Assembly (NCBI RefSeq): GCF_026342435.1
Contig: NZ_JAPEMT010000001.1
Coordinates: 2,970,501-3,034,500 of the forward strand
Length of the DNA stretch: 64,000 nucleotides
Direction: 5' to 3'
From: Streptomyces sp. NBC_00237
GTDB lineage: Bacteria > Actinomycetota > Actinomycetes > Streptomycetales > Streptomycetaceae
Shown: piece after piece, positions 25,177-32,131 of the stretch
Layout of the letters: every line of letters begins with the position of its first letter
Numbering within the stretch: position 1 is the first letter of the stretch
Made by a program: the position numbers and the translations under genes
Notes under the pieces: model-generated
What the model was told of the DNA's origin: nothing
What the model saw: only the letters and a program-made list of their open reading frames with translations
Databases searched by the model: none

Positions 25177-25242
25177 CTAGGCCGACATACCTGAGCCGTT
25201 GCACGACGAACACGGCTTCTTCTGCTGCCCGTTGTCGCTCAT
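25177..25242 (-). CDS. Micro-protein with CxxCxGxG motif (21 aa)
   Basis: MSDNGQQKKPCSSCNGSGMSA. The CxxCxGxG motif is a DnaJ-type half zinc site. Its ATG overlaps the stop of the gene before (TGATG), which supports real coupled translation. Confidence 0.4.
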   Translation of the reverse strand: MSDNGQQKKPCSSCNGSGMSA

Positions 25243-25586
25243 CAGCATGCCCCCATCGCAGCCGCCGAAGAGTCCAGAACCGAGAGTTCCACCGAATCGG
25301 GCAACGGCGCCAACGGGACACCGAACACCTCGCCCAGCATCGCGCGGGCCACCGTGTCCTCCACCACCGGATCACGACCAGGCAGCAGCAACGTCAGGCG
25401 GCCGTCAGCGAGCTCGTGCAGGGCGCCGAAGAAACCGGCGTCAGTGATCGACGACGGGCACGAGACCACACCCAACTCGGCGAGGAGATCGGGCAACGGG
25501 GTCGAGAGGAGACGGGACGGGGTGAGAGGCGTCGCTCGGGTCGAACCTTGGGCGGGCTGGCGCGACGGGGCTAAGCTCTTGGACAT
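25242..25586 (-). CDS. Hypothetical protein (114 aa)
   Basis: A 114-aa protein with a Pro/Ser-rich start and a compact alpha/beta end (LLAELGVVSCPSSITDAGFFGALHELADGRLTLLLPGRDPVVEDTVARAMLGEVFGVPL). AAGGAGAG precedes ATG 25586. First gene of a three-gene leftward operon. I do not recognise the family. Confidence 0.65.
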   Translation of the reverse strand: MSKSLAPSRQPAQGSTRATPLTPSRLLSTPLPDLLAELGVVSCPSSITDAGFFGALHELADGRLTLLLPGRDPVVEDTVARAMLGEVFGVPLAPLPDSVELSVLDSSAAAMGAC

Positions 25587-25628
25587 GGAACTCTCCTTCT
25601 TCGCGGATGGGGTTTCCGGATCGGCGGG

Positions 25629-25702
25629 GTGAAGACCCGCTGGTCAAACTGATCGACGGGAGTGAAGACCCGAAGATCCCGAAGGCCGGGTGGGTGAAGA
25701 CC
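25629..25702 (+). repeat. Iteron-like direct repeats GTGAAGACC
   Basis: Copies at 25629, 25662 and 25694 (the first two extend to GTGAAGACCC), spaced 33 and 32 bases, close to three helical turns, so all lie on one face of the DNA. The third copy is in the loop of a hairpin. Confidence 0.45.
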
Positions 25703-25716
25703 ACCCGGCTTTCGCG
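25685..25716 (+). terminator. Rightward intrinsic terminator
   Basis: A perfect 9-bp stem GCCGGGTGG/CCACCCGGC with a 7-base loop, followed by TTTCGCG. No rightward gene directly precedes it, so it may stop read-through into the transfer module. Confidence 0.6.
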
Positions 25717-26057
25717 TTGTTCAGGACGGTATGCGAACGGTGCCTATGAGACACAAGGTTTGCGATCGCTTCCGGCTGCCTGTCCTGGCGGACGCGCTTA
25801 GGGCAGGTCCTCCGAGCTCGGACGCTTGTAATTCGGCTGACCGGCTGATCTGTCTACGGTGGCCGCCCGACAGCCTGCATCGGACCCCCCAACTGTCTAC
25901 GGCCCCGGCGGGCGCCCCGTTCTTCCCGGGCACTCTTGTCGTTCAGTCACTCCCCCTCATATCGGGCAGACGGCAGCCCACGGGGATGACCGAAAACCAC
26001 CACCCAGGCGTCCGGCAAGAGCCATCAGATCAGACCGGCCACCGGTAGAGAACAGCT

Positions 26058-26582
26058 TCAAGGCGCCGTCGAGGTCTCCATGCGGGGTGCCACTCGCGCT
26101 ACGACGGCGTAGGTCTTGCAGAGCGACCACAGGTATCCCTCGCCGCGTAGCTGCTCCAGGGCGCAGGCTGCGAGGTAGATCGGCAGCCCGAGGATTCGGC
26201 TGACGTAGTGAGGTGCCAGTCGCTGACCAGGCCGCCAGGAGCCGGAGTGCAGCGCGTCTCGGATTTTGGCCACCGCGGCTGCAGCCTCAGCTTCGGCGTC
26301 GTACCTGACCGCAGGCATGTCCCAACTCAGGCGGGACTGCATGTGGGCCATGGCGTTGAACGGCGGTCGCTCGGCGCGCTGGCGCGCAAGCTCGGCTGCC
26401 CGTGCCAGGGGATAGTCGGCGAACCAAGTCAGGTCCACGTACTCGACCAGGTGCCACCACGGCTGATAGCGGGCGTGCACCTTGAAGCGGGTCTCGGGGG
26501 CTCGGCTGATGCCGATGTACAGGAGATCACTCTCGGCGTCGTATAGGCGGTAGAGCGCGGTGCGCTCGGGAAGTTCGGGCAT
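26058..26582 (-). CDS. GIY-YIG domain fused to GntR-like winged helix
   Basis: A 174-aa two-domain protein. Residues 1-85 carry a GIY-YIG nuclease-like fold (LYRLYDAESDLLYIGIS, then ETRFKVHAR). Residues 95-165 are a GntR-like winged helix (AAVAKIRDALHSGSWRPGQRLAPHYVSRILGLPIYLAACALEQLRGEGYL). Such fusions occur in actinomycete mobile elements, where they probably bind element DNA; whether the nuclease is active is unknown. GGAGG lies 4 bases before ATG 26582. A leaderless start at ATG 26630 (190 aa), set by the upstream promoter, is possible. Confidence 0.75.
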   Translation of the reverse strand: MPELPERTALYRLYDAESDLLYIGISRAPETRFKVHARYQPWWHLVEYVDLTWFADYPLARAAELARQRAERPPFNAMAHMQSRLSWDMPAVRYDAEAEAAAAVAKIRDALHSGSWRPGQRLAPHYVSRILGLPIYLAACALEQLRGEGYLWSLCKTYAVVARVAPRMETSTAP

Positions 26583-26629
26583 TGTGCCTCCATCTCGTGC
26601 ATACCGTCCGGCAGGTTCTGCCGTTTCCA

Positions 26630-26666
26630 TAGGTTCCATGGCAGCACCTAGCCGCCTAGGCGTCAA
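26630..26666 (-). promoter_or_regulatory. Promoter/operator, copy 1 (leftward)
   Basis: TTGACG (26666-26661), 17 bases, TGCCAT (26643-26638), expected start at ATG 26630. It is overlapped by a 21-bp element (26646-26666) with the palindrome CGCCTAGGCG. The same 21 bp occur, oriented to their own gene, at 27572-27592. Confidence 0.65.
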
Positions 26667-26699
26667 GGACTTGAACGTGATTGCTCTTACCTGGGCTTA

Positions 26700-26737
26700 T
26701 TGGGATCACCTACTCTCGGACCTAGACACCTAGCCGC
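26700..26737 (+). promoter_or_regulatory. Promoter/operator of the GntR gene
   Basis: TTGGGA at 26700-26705, 17 bases, TAGACA at 26723-26728. Two CCTAG units (26721-26725 and 26729-26733) overlap the -10; ACCTAGCCGC (26728-26737) is half of the 21-bp operator. This fits autoregulation by the GntR protein. Confidence 0.5.
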
Positions 26738-26749
26738 GAGGAGATCCGC

Positions 26750-27511
26750 ATGGTCAGCAGTCAGGACCCACGGCCGCCGTTCGCCCAGGTCGCTGACGCG
26801 CTGCGCCACGACATCGCCAGTGGCGCGCTGCCTCCGGGCGGCAAACTGCCGTCGTTTGCTGAGTTGAGAGACCGTTTTGAGGTCTCGGTGACAACAGCGC
26901 AGCGTGCGCTGCGCGAGCTGAAGGAAGACGGGCTCGTCGAGGGGCGTGTCGGTAAAGGGACCTTCGTGCGCGAGAAGCGACGCATGTTCGTCCATAGCTC
27001 CTCCTATACCGCACCTACGGAGAGCGGTCGTTGGGCCTGGGGGGAAGAGGCTGAACGTCATGGCATGACCGGGAGTCAGCGGATGCGCCCTGTTCGCGAA
27101 CTGCCCGCCTCGGAGGATGTGGCAGACCGACTCGATATCGCCGTCGGCGAGCCCGTGATCCTTCGTGCGCGGGTCATGTTGCTGGACGGGGAGCCGGTGG
27201 AGCTCGTTGACTCCTACTACCCAGCGACGATTGCGCGAGGAACACCCCTGGAACGGCAAGAGCGGATCAAGGGTGGATCGCCTGCGGCCCTCGTTGCGAT
27301 CGGCCATCGAGCCGTTGAGTACGAGGAGAAGGTGAAGGCCACGGTGCCCACGTCTCACGAGAGTAAGGAGTTGTCCCTCCCGGCGGGTGTGCCGCTGCTT
27401 CGAATTGCGCGGACCTACTTCGACAAGGACGGCCTGGCTGTGGAGGTCTGCTTCATGGCGATCAACTCGGAGCGCATCGAGCTGAACTACCGGCTCCCCG
27501 TGCACGGGTAG
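26750..27511 (+). CDS. GntR-family regulator with UTRA domain (KorSA-like)
   Basis: A 253-aa repressor. Residues 10-75 are the GntR winged helix (QVADALRHDIASGALPPGGKLPSFAELRDRFEVSVTTAQRALRELKEDGLVEGR). Residues 95-250 form a UTRA ligand-binding domain (PVILRARVMLLDGEPVELVDSYYP...AGVPLLRIARTYFDKDG). In pSAM2-type elements a related GntR protein represses excision and transfer genes. CCTAG-containing operators precede it and the two flanking genes, so it likely controls this module separately from the phage repressor. A strong terminator follows. Confidence 0.85.
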   Translation: MVSSQDPRPPFAQVADALRHDIASGALPPGGKLPSFAELRDRFEVSVTTAQRALRELKEDGLVEGRVGKGTFVREKRRMFVHSSSYTAPTESGRWAWGEEAERHGMTGSQRMRPVRELPASEDVADRLDIAVGEPVILRARVMLLDGEPVELVDSYYPATIARGTPLERQERIKGGSPAALVAIGHRAVEYEEKVKATVPTSHESKELSLPAGVPLLRIARTYFDKDGLAVEVCFMAINSERIELNYRLPVHG

Positions 27512-27526
27512 TCGATAGGTCGGCGC

Positions 27527-27556
27527 GGGGGCCCACTGCGGTGGGCCCCCTTTCTT
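27527..27556 (+). terminator. Intrinsic terminator after the GntR gene
   Basis: A perfect 10-bp stem GGGGGCCCAC/GTGGGCCCCC with loop TGCG, followed by TTTCTT. Confidence 0.9.
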
Positions 27557-27571
27557 ATTGCCTAGAAGGGG

Positions 27572-27600
27572 TTGACGCCTAGGCGGCTAGGTTGCATCGT
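27572..27600 (+). promoter_or_regulatory. Promoter/operator, copy 2 (rightward)
   Basis: TTGACG (27572-27577), 17 bases, CATCGT (27595-27600), expected start at ATG 27608. The distance from the -35 start to ATG is 36 bases, exactly as in copy 1. The 21-bp operator occupies 27572-27592. Confidence 0.65.
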
Positions 27601-27607
27601 GGGCGTC

Positions 27608-27856
27608 ATGGAAGCTGCGGAGAACCCGACGGCCGCCGCAGAGCGGCCCCCGTATCGCGTCAAGGAAGTGGCCCGCATCCTGGGCGTTTCCCTGGCCACC
27701 GTCTACGAAGAGATCGCCACAGGCAGGCTCCCGGCCCTGGCGATCGGAGAAGGCTCAGGGGCGAAGCGCGTGGAGCACGCCGATCTCGTGGCGTACAAGC
27801 AGCGCTGCCGAATCCGAGCGATCCGCTCCAACTCGTCCACCCAGGAGGTGGCGTGA
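27608..27856 (+). CDS. Excisionase-like HTH protein (82 aa)
   Basis: A MerR/Xis-type winged HTH (YRVKEVARILGVSLATVYEEIATGRLPALAIGEGSGAKRVEHADLVAYKQ). In AICEs a protein of this type, encoded near the GntR gene, directs excision. Here it has the same promoter/operator as the GIY-YIG gene. ATG 27608 fits the predicted leaderless start; GTG 27599 is an alternative. Its first residues (MEAAENP) resemble those of the alternative start of the GIY-YIG gene (METAEPA). Confidence 0.75.
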   Translation: MEAAENPTAAAERPPYRVKEVARILGVSLATVYEEIATGRLPALAIGEGSGAKRVEHADLVAYKQRCRIRAIRSNSSTQEVA

Positions 27857-28041
27857 TGCCCATGTCCTTGCAGTCGCGTGCGGCGTTTCTCGCCGAGTAC
27901 CTGTTTGTCCGTGCGGCCAGCGACTTCGACCGTGCCCTTGAGATCGCCTTGGCGGCGTTTGAGCACGACTTGGCCCACCCGTCCGAGCCCCGGCTGATGG
28001 ATGAGCTGCGTGGTCTGTCCGTGAAGGCGGTGGCGGCGTGA
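27856..28041 (+). CDS. Hypothetical transfer-module protein (61 aa)
   Basis: A 61-aa helical protein (SRAAFLAEYLFVRAASDFDRALEIALAAFEHDLAH). TGATG overlap with the excisionase-like gene and GTGA overlap with the next. No family recognised. Confidence 0.6.
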   Translation: MPMSLQSRAAFLAEYLFVRAASDFDRALEIALAAFEHDLAHPSEPRLMDELRGLSVKAVAA

Positions 28042-28250
28042 GCGCCTTGTCTGCCGCTGACCGTGCCGCGCACGAGTCCGCCTCCTACGTTCGCAGCCCG
28101 CGCGAGGTTCTGGCCCGTATCCCGGCCGGTCACCCGCGTGGGTCCTGGCCCGCCGAGGAGGTCGCCTCCCGGTTGGGCGGCACGGTGGTGCAGGACCTCG
28201 ACACCGACGACTTCCTCGTGATCGCCGAAGCGGTGGGAGTGGCCCGATGA
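28038..28250 (+). CDS. Hypothetical transfer-module protein (70 aa)
   Basis: A 70-aa alpha/beta protein (SPREVLARIPAGHPRGSWPAEEVASRLGGTVVQDLDTDDFLVIAEAVG). Coupled on both sides. No family recognised. Confidence 0.6.
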   Translation: MSALSAADRAAHESASYVRSPREVLARIPAGHPRGSWPAEEVASRLGGTVVQDLDTDDFLVIAEAVGVAR

Positions 28251-28648
28251 GCGGCATGACTCCTGAGGCCAAGGCCAACTGGGACCGCTACACCGCCTGG
28301 TCGGAAGCCGAGAAGGCGCGCAAGGCGGAGGAAGCCCGCAAGGCCCCCCGCGTCCTGGCCCGCTACCTCACCCTGGTCGGCCAGTCCCTCGGCCGCGAGG
28401 ACATCGCCGTCACCATCACCGAGATGGGGCCGCGGGATTCCGAGCAGGCCCTGTCGACGGTGGCGGCCTGCTCCGGATGCGCAACGGTCGAGACCGTCCA
28501 CTGGGACCTGTACGTCTACGGGCGCGGCGACGACGAGCCGCTGCCCATCGCTACCGCCGCCGAGAACGCCGAGCGCCAAGCCCGCCGCTGGGCTGACGAG
28601 CACGCCCCGCAGTGCCGCGAGATCCCCGTACAGGAGGTAGCCCGATGA
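28247..28648 (+). CDS. Hypothetical protein, paralogue of 29067 (133 aa)
   Basis: A charged N-terminal helix (EAEKARKAEEARKAPRV) leads to a domain with RYLTLVGQSLGREDIAVTI, CSGC and a closing WADEHAPQCRE. The protein at 29067 repeats this order (RHLTWAGAHLGDHSLTVDI, CRGC, WAMSHAAACRA). CxxC plus the terminal H and C suggest one zinc site. Function unknown. Confidence 0.65.
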   Translation: MSGMTPEAKANWDRYTAWSEAEKARKAEEARKAPRVLARYLTLVGQSLGREDIAVTITEMGPRDSEQALSTVAACSGCATVETVHWDLYVYGRGDDEPLPIATAAENAERQARRWADEHAPQCREIPVQEVAR

Positions 28649-29070
28649 GCGCCGAAGAGTCTCTCCTCGCGATCCGTTACACCGCCGACGTCGTCGTCAC
28701 CACGACCGACGGGCGCGTCCTGCTGATCGAGCGCGGCTGGGACCCGCACAAGGGCCAGTGGGCGCTGCCTGGCGGACACGTTGATCCCGGTGAGACGAGC
28801 CGTGCTGCCGCTGCCCGTGAGCTCGCTGAGGAGGCCGGGGTGTACGCGTCGCCGGAGGAGCTGGTCCAGGTCGGTGTGTTCGATGCCCCCGACCGTGACC
28901 CGCGCGGCCGGTACGTCACCGTCGCGTATCACCTGACCGTCCATTCCGGTCTGCCCATCGAGGCGGGCGACGACGCGACCAGTGCCTGGTGGTGGCCGTT
29001 GGAGGCACTGCCGCCGCTGGCGTTCGACCACGCAGAGATCATCGCCCGTGCCGTGGGGGTGGCTCGATGA
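28645..29070 (+). CDS. NUDIX hydrolase
   Basis: A 141-aa pyrophosphohydrolase that cleaves a nucleoside diphosphate linked to another group. The full Nudix box is present from G44 to V66: G44, E50, R58, E59, E62, E63 and G65 are in register. NUDIX genes are a recognised cargo of actinomycete integrative elements, which supports the AICE assignment. Substrate unknown. Coupled by ATGA on both sides. Confidence 0.9.
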   Translation: MSAEESLLAIRYTADVVVTTTDGRVLLIERGWDPHKGQWALPGGHVDPGETSRAAAARELAEEAGVYASPEELVQVGVFDAPDRDPRGRYVTVAYHLTVHSGLPIEAGDDATSAWWWPLEALPPLAFDHAEIIARAVGVAR

Positions 29071-29321
29071 GTGCAACCGTGAGTCGTGAATGCGCTGTTG
29101 AGCCCTGGCCGGAGGGTGTGTTCGCCCGGCATCTGACGTGGGCGGGCGCACACCTCGGCGACCACAGCCTGACCGTCGACATCAGCGAGGACGACCTCCG
29201 CAGGGCGGTCTGCCGGGGGTGCGGGGACAGCCACAACCAGTACGAGAAGCCGTCGGTGTCGGAGTGGGCGATGTCCCACGCCGCCGCGTGCCGGGCGCTG
29301 CCCAGGCCGGGGGTGGCGTGA
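29067..29321 (+). CDS. Hypothetical zinc-site protein, paralogue of 28247 (84 aa)
   Basis: A short version of the protein at 28247 without the charged N-terminal helix. CRGCGDSH and the closing SHAAACRA give a likely C-C-H-C metal site. The two copies flank the NUDIX gene, which points to a duplication. TGATG overlap with the next gene. Confidence 0.65.
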   Translation: MSATVSRECAVEPWPEGVFARHLTWAGAHLGDHSLTVDISEDDLRRAVCRGCGDSHNQYEKPSVSEWAMSHAAACRALPRPGVA

Positions 29322-29854
29322 TGGGTGTGCGTGTGTCTGGTCGTGGCCTGTCCGTCAAGCAGCGGCCGGTGCTGGATGAGGTGCGGGCGCTCGCCCCGCG
29401 GGCACTGAGCCTGGTCGAGGGCTACATGGGCCGGTCGGCTGGCCGAGTCGAGGTCATGGTGATGGACCTGGGGTGCTCTCACGACCTGCTCGTCGCGGTG
29501 CACCAGGAGCTGCTCGGTACAAGGAATCTTCCGACGCACCGGTGGGAGCACGGCGCTGTCTTCGGGCACACCACGTTCTCGGCGTCGGAGTCTCTGGTGC
29601 TTCTTGATGCGGTGCGTTTGGCCAGGCAGCCGGGTGAGTTGCCGCCGACTGTGGTGCACGAGTTCGCCCACGCGGTGCAGTTCGCCCGGCCGGGTGCCCG
29701 CGAGTTGGCGGTGCGCTATCTGGGCGATGACTACGGGCTGATCCGCATCGGTAGGCGTGAGGTTCGCAAAGCCAACCGTGAGACGGCCCGTGATGAGCAG
29801 GAAGCCCGCGACATGGAGTTCCTGGCCGACCAGCTGGTGAAGGAGGTGGCGTGA
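29321..29854 (+). CDS. Zincin-type metallopeptidase-like protein
   Basis: A 177-aa protein with H113-E-F-A-H117 (HExxH) and a second acidic ligand candidate E166 in DMEFLAD, the gluzincin-like minimal layout. Helical parts surround the motif; no signal peptide is visible, so it acts in the cytosol. Substrate unknown; cleavage of a regulator, as for ImmA-type proteins, is possible but the domain is not clearly of that family. Coupled to neighbours. Confidence 0.65.
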   Translation: MGVRVSGRGLSVKQRPVLDEVRALAPRALSLVEGYMGRSAGRVEVMVMDLGCSHDLLVAVHQELLGTRNLPTHRWEHGAVFGHTTFSASESLVLLDAVRLARQPGELPPTVVHEFAHAVQFARPGARELAVRYLGDDYGLIRIGRREVRKANRETARDEQEARDMEFLADQLVKEVA

Positions 29855-30051
29855 TGCGTCCCGCTGCTGTTGTCGCGTGGGTGCTGTTCGTGGCCCTGCT
29901 GGTGTCCTGCCCGCAGACCATCGTCGCGGTTCTCGCGGTGGCTGTCTGGTCGCTGGGGCAGCCCGTTGCGCTCGGCGTGGCACTGGCCGTGTCACTCCTG
30001 TGGTGTGCGGCTCGCCCGGCGTCGAGTGCCGGGTTGAGGTGGGCGGCATGA
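29854..30051 (+). CDS. Small two-span membrane protein (65 aa)
   Basis: Two hydrophobic helices cover residues 5-55. It overlaps the DUF2637 gene by 4 bases. Small membrane proteins next to SpdB-like genes are usual in Streptomyces transfer loci, where they help plasmid spread within the mycelium; that role is inferred. Confidence 0.6.
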   Translation: MRPAAVVAWVLFVALLVSCPQTIVAVLAVAVWSLGQPVALGVALAVSLLWCAARPASSAGLRWAA

Positions 30052-30917
30052 AGTTCCGTCGACTACGCCGGAAAACTCTTGCTGCAACGGCTGCCACGCC
30101 CCCCGTGGCACCTGTCACACCCCCCGTTGCAGGGACCGGTGAACGCTGGAACCTGTGGGTCACCATCATCGGGTTCGCGGTCATCCTCGGTGCCCTCGCC
30201 CTGGTCGCCGTTGTCGGTATGCGTGTCAGCTGGGTGCCCCTGCGTGACACGGCTGACACGATCGGCCTGAGCGAGGTCCGCCAGTACTACCCGCTCGTCA
30301 TCGACCTCCTCGACGGTCTCGCGATCGTCGCCTCGATCGCCCTGTACGGGACGCCCGGCTACCGGTGGGCGATCGGCACGGTCATCGGCCTGACGGCGAT
30401 CAGCCTCACCCTCAACGTGGCCCACGGCAGTGCAGCGGGGGGTGTGACGGGGGCCAGCGATGCCACGACCTGGGGGCACGTCATTCTCGCCTCGGCTGCC
30501 CCGACGATCTGCATCGGGCTCGGCGCGCACCTTGCCGCTTTGACATGGGGGCGCGTGGCGGGAGCCGTGGCAGCACTGCGATCTGCCACGCAGGGTGCAA
30601 CGCCCCTCGCTCCGAGTGCGGTTGAGTCTGCGTCGGCGCGGGTTGAGGTCCAGCGCCTCGGCTGGGAGGCCGCGGTGCCGCCCAACGCTCGCTTCCTGCC
30701 GATCGTGGCAGCTGCCACGCCGCTGCGGGAACTCACGGACGGGCGTGACACCCGACGTGGCAAGCACCTGACGACTGCGGAGGTGGCTGCCCGGCTGGGC
30801 AAGGACCCTGCCACGGTCCGGAGCTGGGTGACACGGGGCCGCCTGAAGCCCGTGGCAACGGACCCCTCGAACGGCAGTCACCTCTTCGATGCTGCCGCCG
30901 TCGCCGCCCTCAACTAG
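30048..30917 (+). CDS. DUF2637 (SpdB-like) membrane protein fused to HTH
   Basis: A 289-aa protein. Four hydrophobic helices in residues 30-180 (IIGFAVILGALALVAVVG; LVIDLLDGLAIVASIALYG; WAIGTVIGLTAISLTLNVAHG; VILASAAPTICIGLGAHLAAL) match DUF2637/SpdB. The C-terminal 50 residues are a MerR/excisionase-like HTH (LTTAEVAARLGKDPATVRSWVTRGRLKP). It could tether DNA to the membrane for transfer between hyphal compartments. The gene itself contains ten copies of CGTGGCA/TGCCACG, possible sites for its own HTH. Confidence 0.8.
   Translation: MKFRRLRRKTLAATAATPPVAPVTPPVAGTGERWNLWVTIIGFAVILGALALVAVVGMRVSWVPLRDTADTIGLSEVRQYYPLVIDLLDGLAIVASIALYGTPGYRWAIGTVIGLTAISLTLNVAHGSAAGGVTGASDATTWGHVILASAAPTICIGLGAHLAALTWGRVAGAVAALRSATQGATPLAPSAVESASARVEVQRLGWEAAVPPNARFLPIVAAATPLRELTDGRDTRRGKHLTTAEVAARLGKDPATVRSWVTRGRLKPVATDPSNGSHLFDAAAVAALN
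30092..30857. repeat. Ten copies of CGTGGCA/TGCCACG
   Basis: Exact 7-mers start at 30092(-), 30104(+), 30461(-), 30566(+), 30584(-), 30704(+), 30713(-), 30756(+), 30809(-) and 30851(+). The pair at 30704-30719 forms the palindrome CGTGGCAGCTGCCACG. Orientation alternates strictly. By eye the same 7-mer is only scattered elsewhere in the window. Confidence 0.7.
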
Positions 30918-30969
30918 CCCGCCCCCGCTTCTGCGGCAGTTGGCCGCGCGCACCTACTTGGAGGTTGTT

Positions 30970-31692
30970 ATGGCCGTCAACGGCACCCCTGGCAGTGACA
31001 GCAGCAACGGCAGTACGGGAGGGACTGTCCGGCGCGACGGAACCGCGTGGCGGAACACTGATTCTCCGGCGGACCGGGCGTTCCTGCGGGGTGACGAGAG
31101 GGATAGGGCTGCACGGGCGAATGCTCAGGCGAGGGCTGCTCAGAGGGGTGGCAGGGCGCTTCCTCCTCGGCCCGCTCATCCGCCGACGAACGGCCAGCGG
31201 CAGCCCGCTCTCCGACCCAACCGCAACACGAAGATCAGCGTGAACAAGCTGAACCTGCTGGGGGACCTGCCCAGCCTGCCGCCCGTGTCTCTGTCGTTCC
31301 ATAAGACCGTGGTGAACGGCAACGGAGGTCAGGCCGCACATGGCAAGGCCCTGCCCGGCAGTGGATTCACCTCTGACGAGGACATCCGTGCGTTCTCCGA
31401 GGCGCTGCGCAAGGATGCCCGTCCGCGGGCTGTGGAGCGGGCGCTGGATGCGGAGACGCTGGAGTCGGTGCTGCGGGCGATCCCGGATATGGCGGGCTCG
31501 CTGTCCGGGGCGCGGGCTAGGGCACGGCGTGTATCGCGGCATCTGAAGCGAATCGCTGCGGCGGAGAAGCTCATCGCGAAGCAGGCGGCGGCGATGTACG
31601 CGACGTTCTCCCGGGAGTTCGAGGCGGAACTTGCCCAGGTCAGCCGTGGTCGGGTGCAGCAGCGGCGTTCGGGGATCTGGAAGCCCCGGTGA
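30970..31692 (+). CDS. Hypothetical transfer-region protein (240 aa)
   Basis: A basic 240-aa protein: a disordered Ser/Gly/Arg-rich first 90 residues, then a helical domain (DEDIRAFSEALRKDARPRAVERALDAETLESVLRAIPDMAGSLSGARARARRVSRHLKRI). GGAGGT precedes ATG 30970. Its place between the SpdB-like and translocase genes suggests a role in conjugative transfer. No catalytic motif seen. Confidence 0.6.
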   Translation: MAVNGTPGSDSSNGSTGGTVRRDGTAWRNTDSPADRAFLRGDERDRAARANAQARAAQRGGRALPPRPAHPPTNGQRQPALRPNRNTKISVNKLNLLGDLPSLPPVSLSFHKTVVNGNGGQAAHGKALPGSGFTSDEDIRAFSEALRKDARPRAVERALDAETLESVLRAIPDMAGSLSGARARARRVSRHLKRIAAAEKLIAKQAAAMYATFSREFEAELAQVSRGRVQQRRSGIWKPR

Positions 31693-31835
31693 TCGACCTG
31701 CTTGTTGCTGCCGTGGCCGCAGCGCTGTTCGCGCTGTGGCTGCGGGCCCGGTACGCCGTGCTCCTCGTCGACGGACTCGGGGCCGCAGTCGTCCTGTTCG
31801 TGATCTACATCGTCGTTGCGGCCCAAGTCCGCTGA
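31689..31835 (+). CDS. Small membrane protein (48 aa), spread-type
   Basis: Two hydrophobic helices (VIDLLVAAVAAALFALWL and AVLLVDGLGAAVVLFVIYIVVA) make up nearly the whole protein. GTG 31689 overlaps the previous stop. Its stop lies inside a GCTGACACC unit. The layout matches tiny Spd proteins of Streptomyces plasmids, an inference from position and form. Confidence 0.55.
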   Translation: MIDLLVAAVAAALFALWLRARYAVLLVDGLGAAVVLFVIYIVVAAQVR

Positions 31836-31864
31836 CACCCCATCTCACCTGCAAGGAGAACGTG

Positions 31865-32095
31865 ATGAGGGCACACCGCTACGAGTACACCGCCGCGAAC
31901 GGCCTGGAGGCCAAGAACCTCCTGAACGCTGCCCTGGACCTCCTCGACGCGCACATGAAGCTGTTGGCGCCCGGCGCGAAGTTCGTCCACAGCGACCTCC
32001 TCGAAGACACCCCCGTCCGCCTGACCCTCGCCCTTGACCTGGCGGAGGCATCCGAGATTTCGGTCCTGAACCAGGCCATGCGCGCCGACGGCTAA
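31865..32095 (+). CDS. Hypothetical protein (76 aa)
   Basis: A 76-aa alpha/beta protein with no membrane part. CAAGGAGAA precedes it; ATG 31865 and GTG 31862 are both possible starts. It stops with TAA, the least used stop in this DNA. Just upstream of the translocase gene. Confidence 0.6.
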   Translation: MRAHRYEYTAANGLEAKNLLNAALDLLDAHMKLLAPGAKFVHSDLLEDTPVRLTLALDLAEASEISVLNQAMRADG

Positions 32096-32131
32096 TACCC
32101 TCCCACCTGCACTGACATCGGAGCTGACACC

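Larger units (their letters stand above)
25587..26057. other. 470-bp non-coding stretch
   Basis: No convincing gene. It holds three GTGAAGACC repeats (25629-25702), a hairpin (25685-25709), and a direct repeat CTGTCTACGG at 25850-25859 and 25893-25902. It separates the phage early region from the transfer module and could be an origin, a regulatory region or an old junction. Confidence 0.5.
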
